This document shows, one piece after another, positions 33,346 through 40,820 of a stretch of DNA of 40,970 bases; positions within the stretch are counted from its first letter, which is position 1, and each line of letters begins with the position of its first letter. The notes below the pieces were generated by a model that had not been told where the DNA came from, did no database searches, and saw only the letters and a list, made by a program, of their open reading frames with translations. This DNA is from SIG480 sp045595605 (GTDB taxonomy: Bacteria > Bacillota > Clostridia > Oscillospirales > JAAYXM01). A program made the translations under genes and the position numbers. The stretch lies in contig JAZOAS010000151.1 of assembly GCA_045595605.1 (NCBI GenBank), positions 1 through 40,970 of the forward strand, given 5' to 3'.

Positions 33346-34379
33346 TGAAGAAACAGAGAAGATACAGAGGTTCAAAGCAGAGGGTCGGATTTCTCATTCC
33401 GTCTCTTGTTGCGCTTTGTCTCATCGCCGCCGGCGCTCTTTATGTCATAAACAACAATATGACATTTACAAAAGAAGGTTCGTTCTTCATTCCTGAAAAA
33501 GAAGAAACTCCGCAGGATGTGGAGACGAATCTGATAATCGAAGAGCCTGAAGAAGAGGAGAAGATTGAAGCTGTTATCCCTCAGACGCCGGTTGATAACG
33601 AAGCTTCAGGCGTCCGGGCTCTTTTTATCCCTGTCGGAAGTGTAAAGAGCCGTGAGCTATTTGATGCAGAGCTTATAAACGCAAGGAACATAAATGCGAA
33701 CATGCTCATCCTTGAGGTGAAAGCTGAGGACGGAACTCTCGCCTTTGCAACCAAGACGCGGATAGGTCAGAGTACGGGACTTGCCGGGGACAGCATAGCT
33801 CTTTCGGAGACTGTAAAGAGCGCGAAGGATGCAGGATATCGCGTGGCGCTTTATATGTCGTGCTTTAAAGATAATGAAGCGGCGCGAAAGAATCAGATTT
33901 ACTCTGTCCGTACGGCGAACAAGATAATCTGGCTTGACGGCGAGAATATGCGCTGGCTCTCGCCTTATTCGGCAGATGCAGAAGAGTATCTTGCCGAAAC
34001 CGTCCGTGAGCTTTCAGAGTTTGGACCTGATGAGATTATCCTTTCAAATGTATCTTTCCCGACATATGGAAAGACGGATATTATAGAATATGAAGACGGC
34101 GGAATTTCAAAAGAAAAGAAGCTTTCCGAATTTATTTCAAAAGTAGCGCAATCCGCAGGAAACATTCCCGTTTCTGCCGTGTATGAAAACTATAAAGGAA
34201 ACGCGCTTTCAAGAAGCGGGCAGAGCACAAAGCTTTTCGCGGATAGCTTTACGACGGTTTATATAAACGAAAACGGCGGGAACAACACCGCAGCGTTTGA
34301 GGAGGTTAAAACTCAGTTTAAAAACGCGGTTCCGATTAAAGCATCTCCGTCAGGCGATGAATATGTAATTAAAAAATAA
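33345..34379 (+). CDS. Glycoside-hydrolase-like protein (DUF4015-type), membrane anchored
   Basis: 344 residues. A basic N-terminus and one membrane segment (about 17-38) are followed by an acidic linker (about 50-75) and a TIM-barrel-like domain from SGVRALFIPVGSVKSRELFD to the end. ANMLILEVKAEDGTLAFATK and AGYRVALYMSCFKDNEAARK match the pattern of putative glycoside hydrolases of the DUF4015/GHL13 group. The acid residues expected at the catalytic strand end (FGPDEIILSNVSFPTYG) look weakened. The start overlaps the previous stop (TGATG) with GGAGGTG upstream, so it is coupled to the Rnf operon. Role unknown; assignment from pattern memory. Confidence 0.72.
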   Translation: MKKQRRYRGSKQRVGFLIPSLVALCLIAAGALYVINNNMTFTKEGSFFIPEKEETPQDVETNLIIEEPEEEEKIEAVIPQTPVDNEASGVRALFIPVGSVKSRELFDAELINARNINANMLILEVKAEDGTLAFATKTRIGQSTGLAGDSIALSETVKSAKDAGYRVALYMSCFKDNEAARKNQIYSVRTANKIIWLDGENMRWLSPYSADAEEYLAETVRELSEFGPDEIILSNVSFPTYGKTDIIEYEDGGISKEKKLSEFISKVAQSAGNIPVSAVYENYKGNALSRSGQSTKLFADSFTTVYINENGGNNTAAFEEVKTQFKNAVPIKASPSGDEYVIKK

Positions 34380-34412
34380 GAAAAATGCGAGGTAGAAGCT
34401 ACCTCGCATTTT
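34380..34412. terminator. Bidirectional terminator after the Rnf operon
   Basis: Arms AAAATGCGAGGTAG / CTACCTCGCATTTT around a 3-base loop. The stop codon of the convergent deacetylase gene lies in one arm. Confidence 0.9.
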
Positions 34413-35256
34413 CTGCTTTATTGAGAATTTTTGTTATATCCCGACCGTGAGCGCGGTTGTAGCGTTTTATGTCAAAAAGCTCGTTTTTATCTCCGCTCAA
34501 AAGGTTAATTTCCTCATATGTGCCAAGCGATGCGGAGAAACCGTGCTCTATTATCATTTCGCGAAGTGTGTCATTTGTCCCGCCGTATGGGTAAGTAAAG
34601 CATATGGGAGAGAAACCTAAGTTTTCTTCAAAGACGCTTTGGGAGTGCACAATGTCATCGTGCATTACTGTTTTGTAGTGTTCCTCTGCCTCGCCGTTTA
34701 TTTTGAGGCAACCGTGGCGGTCATCGAGCGAGTGCATATTGTAGGAATGGTTCTGAAATTCGCAAAGGCCGGATGATGCCATTTCCTTTATCTCATCCCA
34801 CGAAAGATGCGCATAGTTTATATGCCTGTCTATCCCGGGAGTGGAATATCTGTCAGTGTATGCGCCGACAACAGAAAAAACAGCCTTCATATTGTATTTT
34901 TTGAGAAGCGGGAAGACATTACGGTAGTCCGTGAGATAACCGTCGTCGAAGGTGAGCATAACAGGCTTCTTCGGGAGTGCGCGCTTTCCGTCGCAGAAGT
35001 CTTTTAAGTCTTTGAGCGTAACGGTTTCATACCCGCGCTCTGAAAGAAGTCTGAGGTCAGCTTCAAGCTCGCGGGGAGATATGACATATTTGCCAAGCTT
35101 TTTCGGAAGATCAAGCACCTGATGGTACATAAGCACAGGAAGCGATACGCGCTCGTCGAGATATGAGAGTGCATCTTTTTCCGTCGGCGCGAAAAGCGAG
35201 GAGAGCGTTATTACCGCCGCGAATATTAGAAAAAAGGACTGTCGGATATATTTCAT
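34399..35256 (-). CDS. Secreted polysaccharide deacetylase
   Basis: 285 residues. The N-terminal hydrophobic segment (about 5-23) is a signal peptide or anchor. The NodB domain has VLMYHQV (about 41-47), MLTFDDGYLTDYRN (about 100-113), the zinc motif FQNHSYNMHSL and FTYPYGGTND. Similar to PgaB/IcaB and to wall-modifying CE4 enzymes; probably removes N-acetyl groups from extracellular polysaccharide or peptidoglycan. ATG preceded by AGAGGTGA. The 205-base gap upstream (35257-35461) also holds the malic enzyme promoter. Confidence 0.92.
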   Translation of the reverse strand: MKYIRQSFFLIFAAVITLSSLFAPTEKDALSYLDERVSLPVLMYHQVLDLPKKLGKYVISPRELEADLRLLSERGYETVTLKDLKDFCDGKRALPKKPVMLTFDDGYLTDYRNVFPLLKKYNMKAVFSVVGAYTDRYSTPGIDRHINYAHLSWDEIKEMASSGLCEFQNHSYNMHSLDDRHGCLKINGEAEEHYKTVMHDDIVHSQSVFEENLGFSPICFTYPYGGTNDTLREMIIEHGFSASLGTYEEINLLSGDKNELFDIKRYNRAHGRDITKILNKAENAR

Positions 35257-35378
35257 ATTTTCACCTCTTATGAAGTATCATATAAAGTATATTACGAGGA
35301 ATAATAGAGTATGACGGTGTGTAAATTAAAGTTGGCAAAATGTACAAAAAAACAGTATATTTTTGGTTAATGCTTACA

Positions 35379-35407
35379 TTGAATACAAAGACACAAAATG
35401 TTATAAT
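35379..35407 (+). promoter_or_regulatory. Promoter of the malic enzyme gene
   Basis: TTGAAT (35379-35384), 17-base spacer, TATAAT (35402-35407), 54 bases before the start codon. Confidence 0.8.
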
Positions 35408-35461
35408 ACCATACAGAAATAATGGCACATCTTGTGTTTTTTTGAAAGGAAGAAATTAAAT

Positions 35462-36634
35462 ATGGATTACAGAAAGCAGGCTCTCATTTCGCATGAGGAG
35501 TGGCAGGGTAAGATTGAAGTCGTCTCCCGTTGCCCGGTCGAAACAAAGGACGATTTATCAGTTGCATACACCCCGGGTGTCGCAGAACCGTGCCTCAAAA
35601 TCAGCGAAGATGTTGATCTCAGCTATAAATATACCCGCCGCGGCAACCTTGTTGCAGTTGTAACAGACGGTACAGCTGTTCTCGGTCTTGGCGATATCGG
35701 ACCAGAGGCAGGTATGCCGGTTATGGAGGGTAAGTGCGTTCTCTTTAAGTCATTCGGTAATGTTGACGCTTTCCCGCTCTGCGTCCGCTCAAAGGATGTT
35801 GACGAAATCGTAAAAACAATTTCTCTCCTCGCAGGTTCTTTCGGCGGAATCAACCTCGAGGATATCTCAGCTCCGCGTTGCTTTGAAATTGAGCGTCGCC
35901 TCAAGGAAGTTTGCGACATTCCGATTTTCCACGACGACCAGCACGGTACAGCTGTTGTTTCAGCTGCTGCAATGATCGGCGCTTGCCGTCTTACAAAAAG
36001 AAATATCTCTGATCTTAAGGCTGTTGTTTCGGGTGCGGGCGCTGCTGCTATCGCTGTTACACGCCTTCTTATGGCTCTTGGCCTCAAGGAAGTTATCCTC
36101 TGCGATCGTAAGGGCGCAATCTACGAAGGTCGCGACGGCCTCAATGCTGAAAAAGAGGCTATGGCTAAGATTACAAACAAGAACAAGGTTGCAGGAAGCC
36201 TTGCTGATGTTATGGTTGGCGCTGATGTTGTCTTTGGTCTTTCGGGCCCGGGCATCATCACTCAGGATATGGTCCGTTCAATGAACAAGGACCCGATGGT
36301 ATTTGTTATGTCAAACCCGACTCCGGAAATCTTCCCGGACGAAGCTATCGCAGCTGGCGCTGCAGTTGTAGGTACGGGTCGTACAGACTTCCCGAACCAG
36401 ATAAACAACCTTCTTGCGTTCCCGGGTATCTTCCGCGGTGCGCTTGATGTAAGAGCAAGCGACATCAACGATGAGATGAAGGTTGCAGCGGCTTACGCTA
36501 TTGCAAACCTCATTGATGAAAAGGATCTCCGTCCTGACCGTATCATAATCGAGCCGACAGACCCGGCTGTTGCTCCGGCAGTTGCTGCTGCTGTTGCAGA
36601 GGCTGCAAGAAAGACAGGCGTCGCAAGAATCTAA
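35462..36634 (+). CDS. NAD(P)-dependent malic enzyme
   Basis: 390 residues from the ATG at 35462 (AAAGGAAG upstream); an ATG at 35432 would add 10 residues with no ribosome site. Decarboxylates malate to pyruvate with reduction of NAD or NADP. The short bacterial form. Landmarks: VAYTPGVAEPCLKIS (about 34-48), the catalytic Lys in MEGKCVLFKSFGNVDAFPL, metal site FHDDQHGTAVV (about 158-168), and the nucleotide fold VVSGAGAAAIAVTRLL (about 188-203). Codons such as GCT, GTT and CTC are used more uniformly than in neighbours, which suggests high expression. Monocistronic. Confidence 0.95.
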   Translation: MDYRKQALISHEEWQGKIEVVSRCPVETKDDLSVAYTPGVAEPCLKISEDVDLSYKYTRRGNLVAVVTDGTAVLGLGDIGPEAGMPVMEGKCVLFKSFGNVDAFPLCVRSKDVDEIVKTISLLAGSFGGINLEDISAPRCFEIERRLKEVCDIPIFHDDQHGTAVVSAAAMIGACRLTKRNISDLKAVVSGAGAAAIAVTRLLMALGLKEVILCDRKGAIYEGRDGLNAEKEAMAKITNKNKVAGSLADVMVGADVVFGLSGPGIITQDMVRSMNKDPMVFVMSNPTPEIFPDEAIAAGAAVVGTGRTDFPNQINNLLAFPGIFRGALDVRASDINDEMKVAAAYAIANLIDEKDLRPDRIIIEPTDPAVAPAVAAAVAEAARKTGVARI

Positions 36635-36642
36635 AGAAAAAC

Positions 36643-36682
36643 AAAAACAAGTCCGAAAACAAAGTTTTCGGACTTGTTTTTT
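36643..36682. terminator. Bidirectional terminator after the malic enzyme gene
   Basis: Arms AACAAGTCCGAAAAC / GTTTTCGGACTTGTT around a 3-base AAA loop with A and T flanks, between convergent genes. Confidence 0.92.
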
Positions 36683-37403
36683 ATTTGTATTCAAGTTTGC
36701 AGGCAAACATAGTATCGCCGTCAGAGTTGAGCCCCTTTGCGAGAATAGAATTGCCGTCTTTTTCGTGGAAAACTGAAAGCTCAGTTCCCTCTAAGACTTC
36801 TTTGCGGTAATCAATCTGCAAGGATTCCAAGGTGTCATCCTTTCCGGGCGAGATTGCGTCGAGAATATAATTTGCATATTTAGTGTTGTTTACATGGTTG
36901 TTTGAATCAATTTCGCAAAAACCCGGGTTTACGACATGCGGAGCCGAGGTGGCTTCAAAATCGGGAACCTTTCCGAGCTTTTCTTCGAACATCATTTCTG
37001 AGCAGAATTCCTCATCAAGAGAGTATATGTCGGATGCGGAAACAGGACGCCTGCTTTCACTGTTGATTACTACCCATTCAGAGCTACCGATGATAAGGCG
37101 GTTTCCGTTTTCGTCCTCAATACAGCATTCTCTTCTGTGGCTGAGCCTGCCGGGCTTGAGTGGCCAGGTCCTGACGATTACCTTCTGATGGTTTTCGGGC
37201 GCGGATATGATTTGAAATCTTGTCCGTGTAAGAACCCATAAGTAAGAAAGCGCAGACATCTTATCAAAGCCGACTCCAAGCTCTTCGGCGTGAAGCCCTG
37301 CCGCATCCTGAAAAAGCTCAAGTATTGCAGAGGGTTTTATGCGGTTGAATTTATCAAAGTCATTTGCGCGGAGTATATACTCCCTTTTCCATATGGAACT
37401 CAT
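36681..37403 (-). CDS. Acyl-ACP thioesterase (FatA/FatB-like)
   Basis: 240 residues, a double hot-dog thioesterase (PF01643 type). It releases fatty acids from acyl carrier protein. The first hot-dog begins IWKREYILRANDFDKFNRIK. The second contains CEIDSNNHVNNTKYANYILD (about 161-180), where the Asp, Asn and His residues form the catalytic site. ATG with AGGAGA upstream. It follows the SDR reductase gene by 42 bases on the same strand, and the pair fits a small fatty-acid-related unit. Confidence 0.92.
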   Translation of the reverse strand: MSSIWKREYILRANDFDKFNRIKPSAILELFQDAAGLHAEELGVGFDKMSALSYLWVLTRTRFQIISAPENHQKVIVRTWPLKPGRLSHRRECCIEDENGNRLIIGSSEWVVINSESRRPVSASDIYSLDEEFCSEMMFEEKLGKVPDFEATSAPHVVNPGFCEIDSNNHVNNTKYANYILDAISPGKDDTLESLQIDYRKEVLEGTELSVFHEKDGNSILAKGLNSDGDTMFACKLEYK

Positions 37404-37445
37404 ATTTACATCTCCTGTGTTTTTGGATTATGTCGTTGAAGCAGA

Positions 37446-38162
37446 TTACATTCCAAACCCGCCGCCGACGGAGAGCGTTTCACCCGTCACAAACTCTGCC
37501 TCGGCGAAGAAGAGCGCGGCATGAGCAACATCCTCAGGTGTTCCGATTCTCCCGAGCGGAGTTTCGCCGCAGAGAGCGCGCATATCGTCGTCCGACAGGT
37601 GAGCGTTCATCTCGGTCGCAATAACACCCGGAGCGATGCAGTTTACGCATATTCCAGATGGACCAAGCTCTTTTGCAAGGGCACGAGTAAAGCCGATTAC
37701 ACCTGCTTTTGAAGCAGAGTAGTGTGTTTCGCAGGATGCGCCAAGAAGCCCCCATACGGACGAAATGTTTATTATCTTACCGCTTTTTTTTCGAATCATA
37801 GCCTTCGAAGCTTCTTTGGAACACAGAAAAACTGATTTCAAATTAGTATCAATCATCCTGTCCCACGAAGATACGGAAATATCCGAAAGGAGAGAAAACT
37901 CTGCGATTCCCGCATTGTTTATGAGAATGTCGATATCACCGACTGTCTCAAAAAGCGCTTTGACGCTCACTTCGTCTGAAACATCGCAGAAAACGGGGGT
38001 AAGGGAGAAACCTTCCTCCGTAAGTTTTTCAGAAAGAGCGGGGAGAGACTCAGTGGTTTTGTTGTATGTCGCAAATACGGAATATCCTGCTCTCGCAAAA
38101 GTATCTGCGATGCAGTAGCCTATTCCGCGGGATGCGCCTGTGACAAGAACGGTTTTTTTCAT
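37446..38162 (-). CDS. SDR family oxidoreductase (3-oxoacyl-ACP reductase FabG-like)
   Basis: 238 residues, typical of short-chain dehydrogenases. The NAD(P)-binding motif TGASRGIG is at 8-15, NNAG at 82-85, and the catalytic Ser135, Tyr148 and Lys152 are in place (YSASK). The C-terminal LSVGGGFGM end is normal for the family. FabG-like enzymes reduce 3-oxoacyl-ACP in fatty acid synthesis; the downstream acyl-ACP thioesterase supports this, but other small alcohols or ketones are possible substrates. ATG with GGAGGGAG upstream. Divergent from ybaK. Confidence 0.93.
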   Translation of the reverse strand: MKKTVLVTGASRGIGYCIADTFARAGYSVFATYNKTTESLPALSEKLTEEGFSLTPVFCDVSDEVSVKALFETVGDIDILINNAGIAEFSLLSDISVSSWDRMIDTNLKSVFLCSKEASKAMIRKKSGKIINISSVWGLLGASCETHYSASKAGVIGFTRALAKELGPSGICVNCIAPGVIATEMNAHLSDDDMRALCGETPLGRIGTPEDVAHAALFFAEAEFVTGETLSVGGGFGM

Positions 38163-38178
38163 ATATATCTCCCTCCGG

Positions 38179-38207
38179 TTGATATTTTGAATTTGATGTG
38201 ATAAAAT
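38179..38207 (+). promoter_or_regulatory. Promoter of ybaK
   Basis: TTGATA (38179-38184), 17-base spacer, TAAAAT (38202-38207), 24 bases before the ybaK start. Confidence 0.75.
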
Positions 38208-38230
38208 TTACTCCAAAGGAGTAGTAAAAA

Positions 38231-38701
38231 ATGGAAAAGACAAATGTAATGAGAATACTCGACCGCGCAAAGCTCCCTTACACTCCGCACTATTACGAAA
38301 GTGATGGTGCGATAGCGGGAGTTGAGGTTGCAAAGATTATTGAAAAACCGTGTGAATGTGTTTTTAAAACACTTGTAACGGCCGCAAAAAGCGGTACAAA
38401 TTATGTGTTTATGATTCCCGTCGCCGAGGAGCTCGACCTCAAAAAAGCGGCAGCCTCGGTTGGGGAAAAGTCAATAGAGATGCTTCCGTCGAAGAAGCTT
38501 CTTCCGACAGTGGGGTATATCCACGGCGGATGCTCGCCTATCGGAATGAAAAAACAGCTTCGTACTACTGTTCATGAAAGTGCTCTCTCGTGTGAAAAAA
38601 TTGTTTTCAGCGCAGGAAAGATTGGAACGCAGGTTGAAATGACGCTTTCCGATTTATCAAAGGTTGTAAAGATTGAAACAGCGGATGTTATTAAACCATA
38701 A
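38231..38701 (+). CDS. ybaK: Cys-tRNA(Pro)/Cys-tRNA(Cys) deacylase
   Basis: 156 residues, the normal YbaK/EbsC length. Hydrolyses Cys wrongly attached to tRNA-Pro. It opens KTNVMRILDRAKLPYTPHYY; the conserved core includes CVFKTLVTAAKSGTNYVFMIP (Lys near 45 is the key residue), KAAASVGEKSIEML and YIHGGCSPIGMKKQLRT. ATG with AAAGGAG upstream. It has no terminator at its end: its last 11 bases overlap the convergent lipoprotein gene. Confidence 0.94.
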   Translation: MEKTNVMRILDRAKLPYTPHYYESDGAIAGVEVAKIIEKPCECVFKTLVTAAKSGTNYVFMIPVAEELDLKKAAASVGEKSIEMLPSKKLLPTVGYIHGGCSPIGMKKQLRTTVHESALSCEKIVFSAGKIGTQVEMTLSDLSKVVKIETADVIKP

Positions 38702-39182
38702 GTGAGAAGATGACTTTCTCAAGCTCAGCTGCGACACCGTCTGATGTCCCGGGAAGAATGGTAAGTGTTGCGATATAGGTGTTGTCACTTGCATCGTAAA
38801 TAACTTTTTTAATTCTGGTATCTTTCGAGAAGAACTCTGAGATAATGCACGGGATGCTGTTCAATGTTTTTGTTTCGAAAGAAGAAAGTTCGATGTCGTC
38901 ATAGCCCTCGTCCTTCATCATGGAAACAAAATTGCGCTCGTCCATATCGGATACGCCGTCCTGCTTTTCTTCTCTGAGGATGGTTACATTAGATCCTGTT
39001 TCCTCGTCCATAATAACGAAATCAATTTCAGAGCCGAGATGCGACACGGTGTATTTTTCGGGGTACTCCACACAGTATCCGTTATCGGATGAGTAGGTTG
39101 TGAGCTTGCTTGGTTGAGACGTGCAAGCGCAAAGTATGCAAATAAGAGAGATTGCTAAAATAGCAGAAATAATTTTCTTCAT
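38691..39182 (-). CDS. Putative lipoprotein, function unknown
   Basis: 163 residues from the ATG at 39182, with GGAGG 8 bases upstream; an ATG at 39206 would add 8 residues in front of the signal. The signal peptide KKIISAILAISLICILCAC ends in a lipobox-like LCAC, so the mature protein would start at Cys20 and be anchored to the outer face of the membrane. The rest (about 143 residues) is acidic and beta-rich with a YSSDNGYCVEYPEKYTVS start, similar in style to PsbP-like or other small sensor lipoproteins. Family not recognised. Convergent with ybaK. Confidence 0.82.
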   Translation of the reverse strand: MKKIISAILAISLICILCACTSQPSKLTTYSSDNGYCVEYPEKYTVSHLGSEIDFVIMDEETGSNVTILREEKQDGVSDMDERNFVSMMKDEGYDDIELSSFETKTLNSIPCIISEFFSKDTRIKKVIYDASDNTYIATLTILPGTSDGVAAELEKVIFSLMV

Positions 39183-39212
39183 AAATTTATCCTCCGTAAA
39201 TGACATAAAACT

Positions 39213-39241
39213 ATTTTAACAGAAAAAAGAGAATATAACAA
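39213..39241 (-). promoter_or_regulatory. Promoter of the lipoprotein gene
   Basis: TTGTTA (39236-39241), 17-base spacer, TAAAAT (39213-39218) on the minus strand. Confidence 0.7.
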
Positions 39242-39244
39242 TAG

Positions 39245-39272
39245 AAACATAGGACAAAGTCCTATGTTTTTT
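39245..39272 (+). terminator. Terminator, plus direction
   Basis: Perfect 11-base arms AAACATAGGAC / GTCCTATGTTT around AAA, followed by a T run on the plus strand. It is the first plus-strand terminator after ybaK, 540 bases past its stop, and lies just upstream of the lipoprotein promoter. Confidence 0.8.
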
Positions 39273-39278
39273 CTTTTC

Positions 39279-39300
39279 AAAAAGTTGTCAAAAAGTTGTC
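39279..39300. repeat. Two direct copies of an 11-base unit
   Basis: AAAAAGTTGTC twice in a row (39279-39289, 39290-39300), upstream of the amidase gene. Likely a regulator site or a slippage repeat. Confidence 0.6.
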
Positions 39301-39350
39301 AAGAACGAAATTAAATAAGGTATATAATATATGGGAAAGGAGGTGAAAGA

Positions 39351-39872
39351 ATGAAAATAGCAGAGGACCTTATAAGAAAGGGGAGTATAAACCGTCCGGG
39401 AACAAAGAATTCGTGCCGCTATATAACCGTTCACGATACGGGAAATAAGACGGTAGGCGCAGGCGCGAGCGCACATGCAAGCTACATAAAAAGCCTAAAA
39501 AGCAGGACGAGCTGGCACTATACGGTTGATGACAGGGAGATTTACCGCCACATCCCCGACAGCGAAAAGAGTTATCACACTTCGGACAAGTTCGCAAACG
39601 AAAACTCGATTGCAATCGAGCTTTGTGTAAATTCAGACGGCGACTTTGAGAAAACTCTTGAAAATGGTGCATGGCTCGTGAGAGAGCTTATGGGAAAACA
39701 CAAAATTGAAGAGAAAAACATCCGCCGTCACTTCGACTGGACAGGAAAGAAATGTCCTGCAAGTCTTATGGACGGCGGATGGGAAAAGTTTCTCGCGAAA
39801 TGTCGTGGGCAGCCGAAAAGCATAAGCATTGATGAACTTCGCGAAATGGGCTACACAAGTATTTCGCTGTAA
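39351..39872 (+). CDS. N-acetylmuramoyl-L-alanine amidase (Amidase_2 type)
   Basis: 173 residues. Cleaves the bond between muramic acid and the stem peptide of peptidoglycan. Zinc ligands His28 (ITVHDTG), His127 (RRHFDW) and Cys135 (KKCPASL), with the Glu90 region AIEL, fit the T7 lysozyme/PGRP fold. No signal peptide, and no cell-wall binding domain beyond about 30 C-terminal residues, so it resembles phage endolysins, but no holin or phage gene is adjacent. ATG with AAAGGAGGTG upstream. Confidence 0.93.
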   Translation: MKIAEDLIRKGSINRPGTKNSCRYITVHDTGNKTVGAGASAHASYIKSLKSRTSWHYTVDDREIYRHIPDSEKSYHTSDKFANENSIAIELCVNSDGDFEKTLENGAWLVRELMGKHKIEEKNIRRHFDWTGKKCPASLMDGGWEKFLAKCRGQPKSISIDELREMGYTSISL

Positions 39873-39879
39873 CGCAAAT

Positions 39880-39920
39880 AAAAAACAGCACCAACCTTCG
39901 GCTGGTACTGTTCTTTATTT
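39880..39920 (+). terminator. Terminator of the amidase gene
   Basis: Arms ACAGCACCAACC / GGCTGGTACTGT with a TTCG-type loop (two wobble pairs), A-rich before and T-rich after. Confidence 0.85.
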
Positions 39921-40009
39921 GGCTAACTCCGGCTAAATTGTACATATATGCAGCTAAGCCCGAAGAAAAGTACACTATTTTGGTACTTGGTAAATTGGAA
40001 GTTGTCTTA

Positions 40010-40453
40010 CTATTTCAAATCATATATCCACTTGTTATCTTTTTGATAATAGAAGAATTCACTCAAGTCATCTTCTGTAAAGACACGAAGCATATCATTC
40101 ATATCAATGGATAAGTTTAAACTAGAAAGATTCTCAATATTTTCCCACCAGACTTCACCTTCGGAAGAAGAGAGCAGATCGCCCTCAAACTGTGTTGCTT
40201 TATAAAAAAACACAACATATCTGCATTCGTTCTCATACCAATCTTTTATACCGCATAATTGGGGAGAATAGATAGTTAGTCCTGTTTCCTCCTGTACCTC
40301 TCGTATAACCGCATCCGTAAAAGATTCTCCCAACTCTACATGACCGCCAGGAAAGGTAATTCCAGGCCAATCTTTCTTTTTCCTATCAATAACGACAACT
40401 TTGTTTTTGTCGCATATCATACACATGTTGGTAAATTCAACTTTTTCAAACAT
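40010..40453 (-). CDS. NUDIX hydrolase (MutT/8-oxo-dGTP diphosphatase-like)
   Basis: 147 residues. A perfect Nudix box at residues 37-59: Gly37, Glu43, Arg51-Glu52, Glu55-Glu56, Gly58. These enzymes hydrolyse nucleoside diphosphates linked to another group; the small size suggests a MutT-like house-cleaning enzyme, though the substrate is not certain. The gene is visibly more AT-rich and uses different codons (AGA, TTA, ATA) than neighbours, and it is flanked by a hairpin array, so it may be acquired. GAGG upstream of the ATG. Confidence 0.92.
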   Translation of the reverse strand: MFEKVEFTNMCMICDKNKVVVIDRKKKDWPGITFPGGHVELGESFTDAVIREVQEETGLTIYSPQLCGIKDWYENECRYVVFFYKATQFEGDLLSSSEGEVWWENIENLSSLNLSIDMNDMLRVFTEDDLSEFFYYQKDNKWIYDLK

Positions 40454-40489
40454 TACATTGTCCTCATCAAATTCTTATTTATAAAACTT

Positions 40490-40517
40490 ATTATACCATA
40501 AAATCTATGTATTTCAA
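40490..40517 (-). promoter_or_regulatory. Promoter of the NUDIX gene
   Basis: TTGAAA (40512-40517), 16-base spacer, TATAAT (40490-40495) on the minus strand. The hairpin array starts right behind it. Confidence 0.75.
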
Positions 40518-40524
40518 TGATGCC

Positions 40525-40677
40525 TCGCCTGCGGCGATATGATGTTATGCTACGCATAATGATGTTGCTCGTTTCACTGGCAGTGATGCGATGTTTGCCA
40601 TAAAATGTGGCGAAGCCACGCATAATTAGGCGAAGCCGTCATCATTGGCAAAGCCAACATCATTTGCCGCAGGCAAA
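40525..40677. repeat. Array of seven small hairpins with varied but complementary arms
   Basis: Seven short stem-loops in 153 bases, each with 3-base loops: TCGCC/GGCGA (40525-40537), TTATGC/GCATAA (40545-40559), TCACT/AGTGA (40574-40586), GTGGC/GCCAC (40607-40619), GGC/GCC (40629-40637), TTGGC/GCCAA (40645-40657), TTTGCC/GGCAAA (40663-40677). Short ATGATG or ATCAT spacers recur between them. No ribosome site or coding pattern. Sits between the NUDIX promoter and the tRNA-Ser(UGA) terminator. Confidence 0.75.
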
Positions 40678-40694
40678 CATTATTCAAAAAAGCA

Positions 40695-40715
40695 CCTTTG
40701 TCTTGGTAGACAAAG
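40695..40715 (-). terminator. Terminator of tRNA-Ser(UGA)
   Basis: Arms CTTTGTCT / AGACAAAG around a 4-base loop. On the minus strand it follows the tRNA by about 12 bases and is followed by a T run. Confidence 0.75.
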
Positions 40716-40727
40716 TTTCTTTTTTGT

Positions 40728-40816
40728 TGGCGGAGGGAGAGGGATTCGAACCCACGTGGGGTTTCCCCCAAACGGTTTTCAAGACCGCCTCGTTATGACC
40801 ACTTCGATATCCCTCC
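40728..40816 (-). tRNA. tRNA-Ser (anticodon UGA)
   Basis: 89 bases with encoded CCA. The acceptor stem is GGAGGGA/UCCCUCC. The anticodon loop CUUGAAA gives UGA. The long variable arm is closed by GGGGGAAACCCC-type pairing, and the T arm contains GUUCGAAUC. Confidence 0.95.
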
Positions 40817-40820
40817 GTGT

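Noticed and set aside
35390..35440. Terminator-like hairpin (ACACAA/TTGTGT with a T run) before the malic enzyme gene, as an attenuator
   Set aside because: The left arm lies inside the promoter spacer, upstream of the expected transcription start, so the hairpin would not form in the RNA.
38207..38223. Inverted repeat TACTCC/GGAGTA over the ybaK ribosome site as an RNA switch
   Set aside because: The left arm overlaps or precedes the expected transcription start and the stem is only 6 pairs; too weak to claim.
39351..39872. Prophage remnant around the amidase
   Set aside because: A single endolysin-like gene with its own terminator and ordinary neighbours; no holin, integrase or structural phage gene is present.
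40525..40677. CRISPR array
   Set aside because: There is no constant repeat or regular spacer length, and the units are varied hairpins; no cas gene is nearby.
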